DNA of 22,532 nt from Candidatus Aminicenantota bacterium (lineage in GTDB: Bacteria; Acidobacteriota; Aminicenantia; UBA2199): contig JAUWNT010000014.1 of the NCBI GenBank assembly GCA_030612495.1, forward strand, positions 1-22,532, read 5' to 3'. A program made the translations under genes and the position numbers. Of the stretch, positions 8,777 to 16,466 are shown piece by piece (the first letter of the stretch is position 1; each line of letters begins with the position of its first letter). The notes under the pieces are model-generated. The model made no database searches. It was given only the letters and a program-made list of their open reading frames with translations, and was not told the DNA's origin.

Positions 8777-9361
8777 ATGATAAAAATATCATTTTCAGGA
8801 ATAGAAGGGTGTGGGAAGACATCCTTATTATCAGAAGTAAAAAAAGTACTCTCTTTAAAATACAAAGTTGAATCAATTGATAAAATATCTCAAAAGAGTC
8901 CTTTTGATGAAGATAAAAAGTCAAACTTTATAAGTCAGTTTTATTTTCTCTCAACTCAAATAAATGAAGAAAATGTAAAGTCAATCGCATTACCAGATAT
9001 ATTATTGTGTGATGGCTCAGTTCTTGATCAATGGATCTTATGGGAAAAACATACTTCTCAACTAGAGATATCAGATCAAATTAAAGAAAAAAACAATGTT
9101 CTAAAAAATTTGTATAAATATTGGATAAGAACCTATGATATAACGTTTTTCATAAGAACAAGCATTATTGAATATGAAAAAAGAAAAATAGAGAATGAAC
9201 TCATAAAAATAGACACAAATTATCTAATAAAAAACGAAGAAATATATACAAAAACAATTGAAGAAGACAATCTTAATGTTATTGAAGTATGGAATAATAG
9301 TTCAATAGATGAAGGCGCACAAAAAATAATCAAATTTATAACAGATTTTCATCAAGATTAA
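8777..9361 (+). CDS. P-loop nucleotide kinase-like protein (thymidylate/deoxynucleoside kinase fold)
   Basis: The 194-residue protein begins almost directly with a Walker A loop, GIEGCGKTS (residues 8-16, K14), of the type seen in thymidylate and deoxynucleoside kinases. A Walker B-like strand ILLCDGSVLDQW (75-86) follows, where classical Tmk has DRY and dNK-type enzymes have DRS; here the arginine is replaced by glycine (D79, G80, S81). FFIRTSIIEYEKRKIENE (124-141) is a plausible lid/strand region. The length is close to Tmk (about 200-210). It lies 62 bases before the thymidylate synthase gene, supporting a role in dTMP/dTDP metabolism, but the altered motif leaves the substrate open; AAA_28-type ATPase is an alternative. 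The start is fixed by the N-terminal P-loop and an upstream in-frame stop. No ribosome binding site is present. Confidence 0.7.
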   Translation: MIKISFSGIEGCGKTSLLSEVKKVLSLKYKVESIDKISQKSPFDEDKKSNFISQFYFLSTQINEENVKSIALPDILLCDGSVLDQWILWEKHTSQLEISDQIKEKNNVLKNLYKYWIRTYDITFFIRTSIIEYEKRKIENELIKIDTNYLIKNEEIYTKTIEEDNLNVIEVWNNSSIDEGAQKIIKFITDFHQD

Positions 9362-9370
9362 TTTTCTCTA

Positions 9371-9398
9371 TTGATTTCAATATAAAATATATTAAAAT
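9371..9398 (+). promoter_or_regulatory. Candidate promoter for thyX
   Basis: TTGATT (9371-9376), a 16-base spacer, then TAAAAT (9393-9398), with the predicted start point about 20 bases before the TTG start codon. The -10 box is identical to those at 8765 and 16400. The gene could also be read from the upstream kinase promoter. Confidence 0.35.
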
Positions 9399-9423
9399 AA
9401 AGTTTAATTAAATCGGAGGCATT

Positions 9424-10890
9424 TTGAAAATAAAACTTGCCGGATATAATGTTGATTCAGAAATTCTGGAAAAACTTAATGAAAGTAAAAAAGAAGTATT
9501 AACTCCTGAAATATTCAGCGCTGCTTATGCAAGAATCAGTAGAAGCTCAAAAGATGTTACTTCTTTAAGAAAACAGGCTAAAAAAGACATTGAAAAAGCA
9601 AGAAAATCAAATAAAACCATTATATTCAAGATGGGGCATCATTCTGTAGCTGAGCATGCGGTTTTTAACTTTGACATAATAGGAGTTTCAAGGCTTGCTA
9701 TTGAAGAAATTGAAAAATGTCGTTTATCTTCATATACTGAAAAATCACAGAGATATGTAACACTCAATGGAGATTATGTTACACCTAATGAAATAAAAGA
9801 CAAAGCATCAATCAACCTCTTCAAGGATACAATCAACATCCAGAATGCATTCTATAGAAAATCTCTTTCCATTTTAGAAAAATATATTTTTAATAAGTAT
9901 AAAAAACTAGCTGAAATAAAAGGGAACAAAAATCTTTTGGAAGGGTGGGCAAAAGAGGATGCAAGATACATCCTATCTCTGGCTACAGAAGGGCAATTGG
10001 GCTTAACAGTAAATGCAAGAAATTTAGAACATCTATTAAGGAGGTTCGCATTAAGTAAACGATTTGAATTGATAGAAATGAGGGGAAAAATATACTCTAT
10101 GGTAAAAAAAATCGCACCTTCAATCATTCTTTTCTCAGAGCCTTCTGATTTTGAAAAAGATCTGGAATCTTCTTTTAAAAACATGTTCCAGCTTAATAAT
10201 ATAGACAAACTCAATCCTGTTAATATCGAACCTGAAATAATCAGATACACTCCAGATGCAGATAATATTATACTTTCATCCTTTTTTAGCATATATGAAC
10301 ATATAAATTTTAACGATGCATACAATATAATAGAAAGAATGAAAAAAATAGAGAAAGAGAATATTTTTAAAAAAATGTTCAAAAATATTGAATTTTTTGA
10401 TTCCCCTTCAAGGGAATTTGAATTTCCAGATATTACTTTCCAGGCAGTTGTAAGTGCATCAAATTTTGCTCAATTAAAAAGACATAGAATGGCTACACTT
10501 ATTTCAGGAGACTATGATTTAAAATTAGGAAACACCATACCTGAAAGTATAAAAAAAAATGGATTGGAAAAAGAATTTATGGATATAATTGAAAAAACAA
10601 ATAAAGCATATTTTAAATTAAAAGAAAGATACAATGAAACAGCAGACTATATTTTGACGAACTCTCACCGTAGAATGGTTATAATGAAAATGAATCTAAG
10701 GGAAATTTATCATTTTATCAGGCTAAGAGATGATGAACACGCACAATGGGATATAAGAGAACTTGCAAACAAATTGTCTTATAAAATAAAAAAGATAATG
10801 CCTCTATCCAGCATGTTCCTTTGTGGCAAAAGTAATTTTGTAAAAGAATATGAAAGAATTTACAACACTAAACCAAAAGAAATCATATAA
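9424..10890 (+). CDS. thyX: Tandem (double-domain) FAD-dependent thymidylate synthase ThyX
   Basis: ThyX methylates dUMP to dTMP using methylene-tetrahydrofolate and FAD. Ordinary ThyX chains are about 220-260 residues and act as homotetramers; this one is 488 residues and contains two ThyX-like units. Unit 1 (about 1-240) has HHSVAEH (72-78), a motif SSYTEKSQRY (102-111) matching the S-x4-S-x-R part of the ThyX signature, and EDARYIL (178-184), but has KCR (98-100) where RHR is expected and KRFEL where HAQWE is expected. Unit 2 (about 266-470) has RHR (353-355), LRDDEHAQWDIRE (434-446), but lacks the serine/arginine part of the signature (S361, D363, D365 instead). Starts at TTG with a strong GGAGG (9415-9419) four bases upstream. 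Follows the P-loop kinase gene; no ThyA is seen in the window. Confidence 0.88.
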   Translation: MKIKLAGYNVDSEILEKLNESKKEVLTPEIFSAAYARISRSSKDVTSLRKQAKKDIEKARKSNKTIIFKMGHHSVAEHAVFNFDIIGVSRLAIEEIEKCRLSSYTEKSQRYVTLNGDYVTPNEIKDKASINLFKDTINIQNAFYRKSLSILEKYIFNKYKKLAEIKGNKNLLEGWAKEDARYILSLATEGQLGLTVNARNLEHLLRRFALSKRFELIEMRGKIYSMVKKIAPSIILFSEPSDFEKDLESSFKNMFQLNNIDKLNPVNIEPEIIRYTPDADNIILSSFFSIYEHINFNDAYNIIERMKKIEKENIFKKMFKNIEFFDSPSREFEFPDITFQAVVSASNFAQLKRHRMATLISGDYDLKLGNTIPESIKKNGLEKEFMDIIEKTNKAYFKLKERYNETADYILTNSHRRMVIMKMNLREIYHFIRLRDDEHAQWDIRELANKLSYKIKKIMPLSSMFLCGKSNFVKEYERIYNTKPKEII

Positions 10891-10927
10891 CCAGAACAAC
10901 CTCAAAATATATTAATTTCATAAATTA

Positions 10928-10956
10928 TTGAATATTCTTATATTCTAAATTATAAT
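10928..10956 (+). promoter_or_regulatory. Sigma-70 promoter for the receiver/ATP-grasp gene
   Basis: TTGAAT (10928-10933), a 17-base spacer, then a perfect TATAAT (10951-10956), about 20 bases before the ATG at 10977. AAGG at 10967-10970 serves as ribosome binding site. Confidence 0.6.
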
Positions 10957-10976
10957 TAAGTTGTATAAGGCAAAAA

Positions 10977-13931
10977 ATGGAATTTTATCAAGACTATAAA
11001 CCACAATTCAGCATATTTCATGATTTAATGAAATATAGAGTTAGAGAAATATTACTTGTTTCAAGTTTCTATGATGCTTTTGTGCTTGAAGAAGATGGGA
11101 GATTATCTGAAAAGATATTCAGCGAATATATTGACTTAAACTTGAGATTCGTACCGAGAATAACAAGAGCTTCCTCTGCTACAGAAGCCCTTAAAATGCT
11201 CACAGATGGTTCTTTTGATATGGTTATAACAATGACAAGAATAGCAGATATGGATCCTTTGGAGTTCGGTGAAAAAGTAAAAAAACTCATCCCTGAAATG
11301 CCAGTTATACTTTTAACTTACGAATGGATTGAAACTAATCTCTTAATCAAATTCAGGAAAACAAAAAGCATAGACAAAGTTTTTTTATGGTCAGGTAATA
11401 CAAGGATTTTGCTTGCAATCATAAAATATATTGAGGATTTAAAAAATATTGATAACGATATTCAACTGGGTGTTAGAGTAATCCTTATAATAGAAGATTC
11501 CCCTAAATTTTACTCTATGTTCCTGCCCTTAATTTATACTGAGATAATGACACAAACCAGATTGTTAATATCCGAAGGCGTTAATGATTTGCATAGATTG
11601 CTGAGAATGAGAGCAAGACCAAAGATCCTAATGGCTGAAACATATGAACAGGGAATAAAATTCTATAACAAATATAAAAAAAATCTTCTTGGAGTCTTAT
11701 CTGATATAAGCTTTCCCAGAGAGGATAAAATTGACCCAAATGCTGGTTTCAGATTTGCAAAAAAGGTAAAAAAAGAGATTTCAGACCTACCTTTTCTTTT
11801 ACAATCCTCTGATTTAGAGAATAAAACAATTGCATACAAAAACGGTCTGGATTTTTTGAATAAAAATTCGAACAACCTCTTACATGATTTAAGTCAATTT
11901 ATACTTTCTAATTTTGGTTTTGGAGATTTTGTTTTTAAAGATAAGAAAGGAGAGGAGATTGGTAGAGCAAAGAATCTTTACGAATTTGAAAAAATGATCC
12001 AGATAATACCTGCAGAAAGTCTTGAATTTCATGCAAAAAGAAACCATTTTTCAATATGGCTAAGAGCAAGAACTGAGTTTGACCTTGCAGATAAATTCAG
12101 GCCAAAAAAGGTATCTGATTTCAAAAACATAGAAGATATTAGAGAATTTATTTTATCTGAATTACAAAAATTACTATATAAAAACCAATATGGAGTAATA
12201 ACAGATTTTGAGCAAACTCAATTTGACTCAGAAAATTCCTTTATAAGATTGGGAAATGGCTCACTTGGTGGGAAAGCAAGAGGTATTGCTTTTATAAATA
12301 CTCTTCTTGCACAGACAAAATTATATGAGAAATTTAAAGATGTAGAAATAAAAACACCATATACCTTTGTTATTTGCAGTGAAGTATACGAAGAATTCAT
12401 TGAAAGCAATAAACTTCAAAAATTTGCAATATCTGAAACAGATAATGACAAAATTTCTAAAAAATTCATGAAAAAGAGATTACCTGATAAAATAGTTCAG
12501 GACCTTAAAACTCTGCTTATCAACATTAAATATCCAATTGCTGTCAGGTCTTCAAGTATACTGGAGGATTCTCAAACACTTCCTTTTGCAGGACTCTATT
12601 CCACTTTCCTACTTCCGAACAATAACCCTGTTTTAAATAAGAGGCTTATTCAATTATGTAATGCAATAAAGCTTATTTATGCATCTGTTTTTTTTAAATC
12701 CCCAAAAGAGTATATAAGAAACACAAACTTTTCAATTGAAGAAGAAAAAATGGCTGTTATTGTTCAGCAAGTTGTTGGACAAAATTATAACAATAATTTT
12801 TATCCAGTTGTATCAGGAGTTGCACAATCATACAATTATTATCCTATTTCACATATGGAACCTGATGATGGAGTTATTCAACTTGCTTTAGGACTTGGAA
12901 GAACAATTGCTGAAGGTGATCAGGTTTTCAGATTCTCTCCAAAATATCCTGAAATGAATCCTCCATTCTCTTCTATTGATGAATATTTAAAAAAATCTCA
13001 AAATCATTTTTTCTCTATTAACCTATCCAATAGTGCCCTAAAAATAATTAATGATGAAACTTTTAGCCTAAATAAACTTAACATATCTGATGCAGAAGAG
13101 CATGATACCCTATTTTTTGTTGCAAGTACCTATTCCCCAGAAGACAATGTTATAAGAGATACTGTTTCAATAAAAGGCCCAAGGATTATAACATTTGCAA
13201 ACATTTTAAAATTCAATATTTTTCCTCTATCAGAAATTTTGAATGAAGTTTTAGAAATCGGACGTGAAGCATTTGGTTCTCATATTGAAATTGAATTTGC
13301 TTTAAACCTATTTAAAGATAAAAAAAAGAAACATGAAATTGAACTGCTGCAAATAAGACCAACGATAGCAGGAAAAGAAAACATTGATATTTCTTTAGAC
13401 AATGTTAATCGAAATGATATTATTTGTAAATCCGAACATTCAATGGGAAATGGAGTTTTTCTCGATCTATATGATCTTGTATATGTTGACCCTCTTACAT
13501 TTGATGCATCAAAAAACCGTAAAATCGCCTATGAAGTGGGTCAGATGAATCAAAAGTTTATTGATAAAAATTTAAAATATATTCTAATTGGCTTTGGCAG
13601 ATGGGGAACTTCTGATCCGTGGCTTGGTATTCCTGTTGAATGGTACCAAATTTCAAAGGCAAAGATGATAATTGAATCTAACCTGAAAAATTTTAATATA
13701 GATCCTTCTCAGGGAAGCCACTTCTTTCACAATATGATAGCTTTACAAATGGGATATTTTCATATAGGAAGACATTGTGAAGAAGAATTCATTTTATGGG
13801 AATGGATAAAAAAACAAAAAACATACACACAAACTAAGTATGTAAAACATGTAAAATTTTCAAAACCATTTACAATAAAGATAAATGGCCAAAACTCAAA
13901 GGGAATAATATTAAAACCAGATACAGGGTAA
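10977..13931 (+). CDS. Two-receiver protein with PEP-synthase-type ATP-binding domain and unusual C-terminus
   Basis: The 984-residue protein has four parts. Receiver-like domain 1 (about 22-155) lacks the phospho-acceptor: DMVITM has M86 where Asp is expected, and the acidic pair is missing (LVSS). Receiver domain 2 (about 166-312) looks active: E173/D174, D243 in VLSDIS, S277 and a lysine in FLNKNS. Residues about 420-800 form a PPDK/PEP-synthase N-terminal ATP-binding domain: RLGNGSLGGKARG (424-436), AVRSSSILED (522-531), GLGRT (638-642), QIRP (792-795). The usual phospho-histidine and C-terminal PEP/pyruvate domains are absent. Instead residues about 815-984 form a domain I do not recognise, with GFGRWGTSDPWLGIP (872-886). 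I recall similar long proteins annotated as PEP synthase in Bacteroidetes-type genomes, but true PEP synthase activity is unlikely. Probably signal-controlled phosphotransfer; substrate unknown. Confidence 0.8.
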   Translation: MEFYQDYKPQFSIFHDLMKYRVREILLVSSFYDAFVLEEDGRLSEKIFSEYIDLNLRFVPRITRASSATEALKMLTDGSFDMVITMTRIADMDPLEFGEKVKKLIPEMPVILLTYEWIETNLLIKFRKTKSIDKVFLWSGNTRILLAIIKYIEDLKNIDNDIQLGVRVILIIEDSPKFYSMFLPLIYTEIMTQTRLLISEGVNDLHRLLRMRARPKILMAETYEQGIKFYNKYKKNLLGVLSDISFPREDKIDPNAGFRFAKKVKKEISDLPFLLQSSDLENKTIAYKNGLDFLNKNSNNLLHDLSQFILSNFGFGDFVFKDKKGEEIGRAKNLYEFEKMIQIIPAESLEFHAKRNHFSIWLRARTEFDLADKFRPKKVSDFKNIEDIREFILSELQKLLYKNQYGVITDFEQTQFDSENSFIRLGNGSLGGKARGIAFINTLLAQTKLYEKFKDVEIKTPYTFVICSEVYEEFIESNKLQKFAISETDNDKISKKFMKKRLPDKIVQDLKTLLINIKYPIAVRSSSILEDSQTLPFAGLYSTFLLPNNNPVLNKRLIQLCNAIKLIYASVFFKSPKEYIRNTNFSIEEEKMAVIVQQVVGQNYNNNFYPVVSGVAQSYNYYPISHMEPDDGVIQLALGLGRTIAEGDQVFRFSPKYPEMNPPFSSIDEYLKKSQNHFFSINLSNSALKIINDETFSLNKLNISDAEEHDTLFFVASTYSPEDNVIRDTVSIKGPRIITFANILKFNIFPLSEILNEVLEIGREAFGSHIEIEFALNLFKDKKKKHEIELLQIRPTIAGKENIDISLDNVNRNDIICKSEHSMGNGVFLDLYDLVYVDPLTFDASKNRKIAYEVGQMNQKFIDKNLKYILIGFGRWGTSDPWLGIPVEWYQISKAKMIIESNLKNFNIDPSQGSHFFHNMIALQMGYFHIGRHCEEEFILWEWIKKQKTYTQTKYVKHVKFSKPFTIKINGQNSKGIILKPDTG

Positions 13932-13960
13932 AGAATTTTATATATTTTTATTTATTTGAA

Positions 13961-13989
13961 TTGAAATTTACAATTTTTTTTGCTATGTT
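13961..13989 (+). promoter_or_regulatory. Candidate promoter for nfnAB
   Basis: TTGAAA (13961-13966), 17 bases, TATGTT (13984-13989), followed by GGAGG at 14006-14010 and the nfnA ATG at 14018. There is no terminator in the preceding 30 bases, so read-through from upstream is also possible. Confidence 0.4.
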
Positions 13990-14017
13990 ATTCAATTAAT
14001 AAACTGGAGGTAAGTTT

Positions 14018-14845
14018 ATGTACAAAGTTATTGAAAAAAGAGTTTTATCAGAAAATGTAGCGAAGTTAATAATAGAAAACAAAAGAATAGCAAAAAACAG
14101 AAAAGCAGGACAATTCGTAATCATAAAAATGGGAGAAATAGGAGAACGAATTCCTCTTACAATTGCAGATGCTGATCCTGAAAAAGGCACAATTACAATA
14201 ATTGTGCAAAAAGTAGGCACCTCCTCTCATAAATTATTCAATTTAAATGCAGGAGACCATATCTCCGATCTTGTAGGTCCTTTAGGACAGCCAACAAAAG
14301 TTGAAAATGTAGGAACAGTTATTGCTGCTGGAGGTGGAGTTGGAGTTGCCCCACTCTATCCTATTGCAAAAGCATTCAAAGAAGCTGGCAACAAATTAAT
14401 AACAATACTTGCTGCAAGAACTAAAGATTTAATAATATTGGAAAATGAGATGAAAGAATTTGCAGATGAGTTTATGATCATGACTGATGATGGATCTTAT
14501 GGAAAAAAGGGATTAATCACTGCTGGAATAGAAGAGGTTATAAAAAGAGAAAAAGTAGATATGGTGATTTGTTTAGGACCTGCAATAATGATGAAATTCA
14601 TTGCATTATTAACAAAAAAATACAATATTCATACAATTGCCAGTTTAAATACAATAATGGTTGACGGTACTGGAATGTGCGGTGCTTGCAGAGTAACTGT
14701 AGGAGGGAAGACTAAATTTGTTTGTGTGGACGGGCCTGAATTTAATGCTCATGAAGTTGACTTTGATGGAATGTTGAAAAGATTAAATGCATATAAAAAA
14801 GAAGAAGAAACTTCCTATTCAAAATATTTGAAAGACCTTAAATGA
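14018..14845 (+). CDS. nfnA: NfnA: FAD/[2Fe-2S] subunit of NADH-dependent ferredoxin:NADP+ oxidoreductase
   Basis: The 275-residue protein belongs to the ferredoxin-NADP reductase-like family that includes sulfide dehydrogenase SudB, NfnA and dihydroorotate dehydrogenase PyrK. FAD-binding residues are in RIPLTIAD (44-51) and the NAD loop is AAGGGVGVAPLYP (103-115). The C-terminal cluster site is DGTGMCGACRV with C221, C224 and C236 plus upstream D216, matching the three-cysteine-plus-aspartate [2Fe-2S] ligation known in Nfn. With NfnB it couples NADH and reduced ferredoxin oxidation to NADP+ reduction (flavin-based bifurcation) in the cytoplasm. nfnB follows after 10 bases with its own GGAG. 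The pair resembles SudAB, once called sulfide dehydrogenase; Nfn is the better reading for anaerobes. Confidence 0.88.
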   Translation: MYKVIEKRVLSENVAKLIIENKRIAKNRKAGQFVIIKMGEIGERIPLTIADADPEKGTITIIVQKVGTSSHKLFNLNAGDHISDLVGPLGQPTKVENVGTVIAAGGGVGVAPLYPIAKAFKEAGNKLITILAARTKDLIILENEMKEFADEFMIMTDDGSYGKKGLITAGIEEVIKREKVDMVICLGPAIMMKFIALLTKKYNIHTIASLNTIMVDGTGMCGACRVTVGGKTKFVCVDGPEFNAHEVDFDGMLKRLNAYKKEEETSYSKYLKDLK

Positions 14846-14855
14846 GGAGAGAATA

Positions 14856-16331
14856 ATGTCTGTAGATTATGAAGCTTTAAAAAAAGATAGAGCTCAGGAA
14901 TGGAGAGGAAATTTAAGAAAAAGTATGCCAGCAAAAGAAAGAACTCAGATCGAACGTGTGAAAATGCCAGAAAATGAACCTCTTAAAAGAAACAAAAATT
15001 TTAATGAAGTTAATAATGGATTATCAGAAAAACAGGCAATTATTGAAGCAAAAAGATGTCTTGATTGCCCAACACCTACATGCATATCAGGCTGCCCTGT
15101 TAATATTGATATACCTGGTTTTATAAAACAGATTGAAAAAGGTGATTTTTTAGAGTCTGCAAAGATTTTAAAAGATACAAATGCCCTTCCTGCAGTTTGT
15201 GGAAGGGTATGTCCTCAGGAAAACCAATGTGAATTAAAGTGCATATATAATAAAATGAAAAAACCTTCAGTTGCAATAGGACATCTTGAAAGATTTGCTT
15301 CAGATTATGAACGAAATACTGGCAAAGTATCAATACCCGAGGTACTTAAAAGCAACAATATTAAAATTGCTGTTATAGGCTCAGGACCTTCAGGATTAAC
15401 CTTTGCAGGTGAGATGTGCAAACTTGGTTATGAAGTTACAATATTCGAAGCATTGCATGAATTCGGTGGTGTTCTTGTTTATGGAATTCCAGAGTTCAGG
15501 CTTCCAAAAAAAATAGTAAAAGCAGAAATAAATAGCCTTGAAAAGATGGGTGTAAAATTTGTAAAGAATTTTATTGTGGGTAGAAGTGCAGGTTTAGATG
15601 AACTAAAAGATCAAGGCTTCAAAGGCTTTTTTATAGGTTCAGGAGCCGGGCTTCCAAGATTTATGAATGTTCCAGGTGAAAACCTGGTTAATATCTACTC
15701 TTCAAACGAATATCTTACAAGAGTTAACCTTATGAAAGCTTATAAATTTCCTGAATATGACACTCCAATAATTAGGGCTAAAAGAGTTGCAGTTATAGGT
15801 GGTGGAAACACTGCTATGGATTCTGTTAGAACAGCAAAAAGATTGGGTGCTGATCGTGCTATGATCATATACAGGAGATCCGAAGAGGAAATGCCTGCAA
15901 GAATTGAGGAGGTTCACCATGCTAAAGAAGAGGGTATTGAATTTTTAATCCTGACAAATCCTGTTGAATATATAGGAGATACAGAAGATAAGGTTAAGCA
16001 AATTAAAGTTCAAAAAATGGAACTTGGAGAACCTGATGAATCAGGAAGAAGAAGACCCAAACCAATTCCCGGTTCCGAATACACAATCGATATAGATATT
16101 GTTATAGTTGGGATTGGTACCTCACCAAATCCTCTTATCCCTCAAACAATAAAAGGTCTTGATGTTACAAGATGGGGAACACTTGTAGTAAATGAGGAAA
16201 CATTGCAAACATCAATACCCAATATTTTCGCCGGAGGTGATATAGTAAGAGGAGGTGCAACTGTTATACTTGCTATGGGAGATGGGAAAAAAGCTGCTGA
16301 ATCAGCGCATAAATATCTTATAAATAAATAA
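14856..16331 (+). CDS. nfnB: NfnB: FAD/[4Fe-4S] NADPH-binding subunit (glutamate synthase small-subunit family)
   Basis: The 491-residue protein has the GltD-like layout. The N-terminal Fe-S domain carries two cysteine sets (C68, C71, C76, C80 and C115, C119, C125, C129). An FAD Rossmann loop is VIGSGPSGLTFAG (173-185) and an NADPH loop is VIGGGNTAMDS (313-323), followed by arginines in IYRRSEEEMPAR (338-349). The closing FAD motif is FAGGDIVRGGATVI near the C-terminus. It is the larger Nfn subunit, which bifurcates electrons from NADPH to ferredoxin and, through NfnA, to NAD+, or runs in reverse. A GltD function is less likely because no GltB large subunit is nearby and NfnA is adjacent. Glutamate dehydrogenase downstream would use the NADPH pool. 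Confidence 0.9.
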   Translation: MSVDYEALKKDRAQEWRGNLRKSMPAKERTQIERVKMPENEPLKRNKNFNEVNNGLSEKQAIIEAKRCLDCPTPTCISGCPVNIDIPGFIKQIEKGDFLESAKILKDTNALPAVCGRVCPQENQCELKCIYNKMKKPSVAIGHLERFASDYERNTGKVSIPEVLKSNNIKIAVIGSGPSGLTFAGEMCKLGYEVTIFEALHEFGGVLVYGIPEFRLPKKIVKAEINSLEKMGVKFVKNFIVGRSAGLDELKDQGFKGFFIGSGAGLPRFMNVPGENLVNIYSSNEYLTRVNLMKAYKFPEYDTPIIRAKRVAVIGGGNTAMDSVRTAKRLGADRAMIIYRRSEEEMPARIEEVHHAKEEGIEFLILTNPVEYIGDTEDKVKQIKVQKMELGEPDESGRRRPKPIPGSEYTIDIDIVIVGIGTSPNPLIPQTIKGLDVTRWGTLVVNEETLQTSIPNIFAGGDIVRGGATVILAMGDGKKAAESAHKYLINK

Positions 16332-16376
16332 AGATATACTCTTAATAAATTAAATTATATTTTATAAAAAATTAGG

Positions 16377-16405
16377 TTGACTTTATCAAAACTTATAATT
16401 AAAAT
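16377..16405 (+). promoter_or_regulatory. Sigma-70 promoter for gdhA
   Basis: TTGACT (16377-16382), 17 bases, TAAAAT (16400-16405): the same two hexamers and spacing as at 8742-8770. The predicted leader is about 55 bases, with a strong ribosome binding site. The 135-base gap after nfnB otherwise holds only A+T-rich sequence. Confidence 0.55.
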
Positions 16406-16453
16406 AAACATTAAAATTTAAAAATTTTTATTGCTATATACAATAAAAATTTT

Positions 16454-16460
16454 AGGAGGA
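16454..16460 (+). promoter_or_regulatory. gdhA ribosome binding site AGGAGGA
   Basis: Strong Shine-Dalgarno, six bases before the ATG at 16467. It shows that the longer in-frame reading from a TTG at 16431 is not the real start, because that extension would translate the ribosome binding site itself. Confidence 0.85.
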
Positions 16461-16466
16461 AAATTA

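Noticed and set aside
9852..10382. 176-residue minus-strand open frame with hydrophobic stretches
   Set aside because: It lies entirely inside thyX on the opposite strand. The hydrophobicity comes from reading A+T-rich lysine/glutamate codons backwards, and it has no convincing ribosome binding site.
10977..13931. Annotation as phosphoenolpyruvate synthase
   Set aside because: Only the ATP-binding domain is present. The phospho-histidine and PEP/pyruvate domains needed for that reaction are not visible.
14856..16331. Annotation as glutamate synthase small subunit (GltD)
   Set aside because: No GltB is nearby, and the gene is paired with an NfnA/SudB-type gene, the standard Nfn arrangement.
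16431..16466. N-terminal extension of gdhA from a TTG
   Set aside because: It would translate through the AGGAGGA ribosome binding site. The ATG at 16467 gives the normal GDH length.
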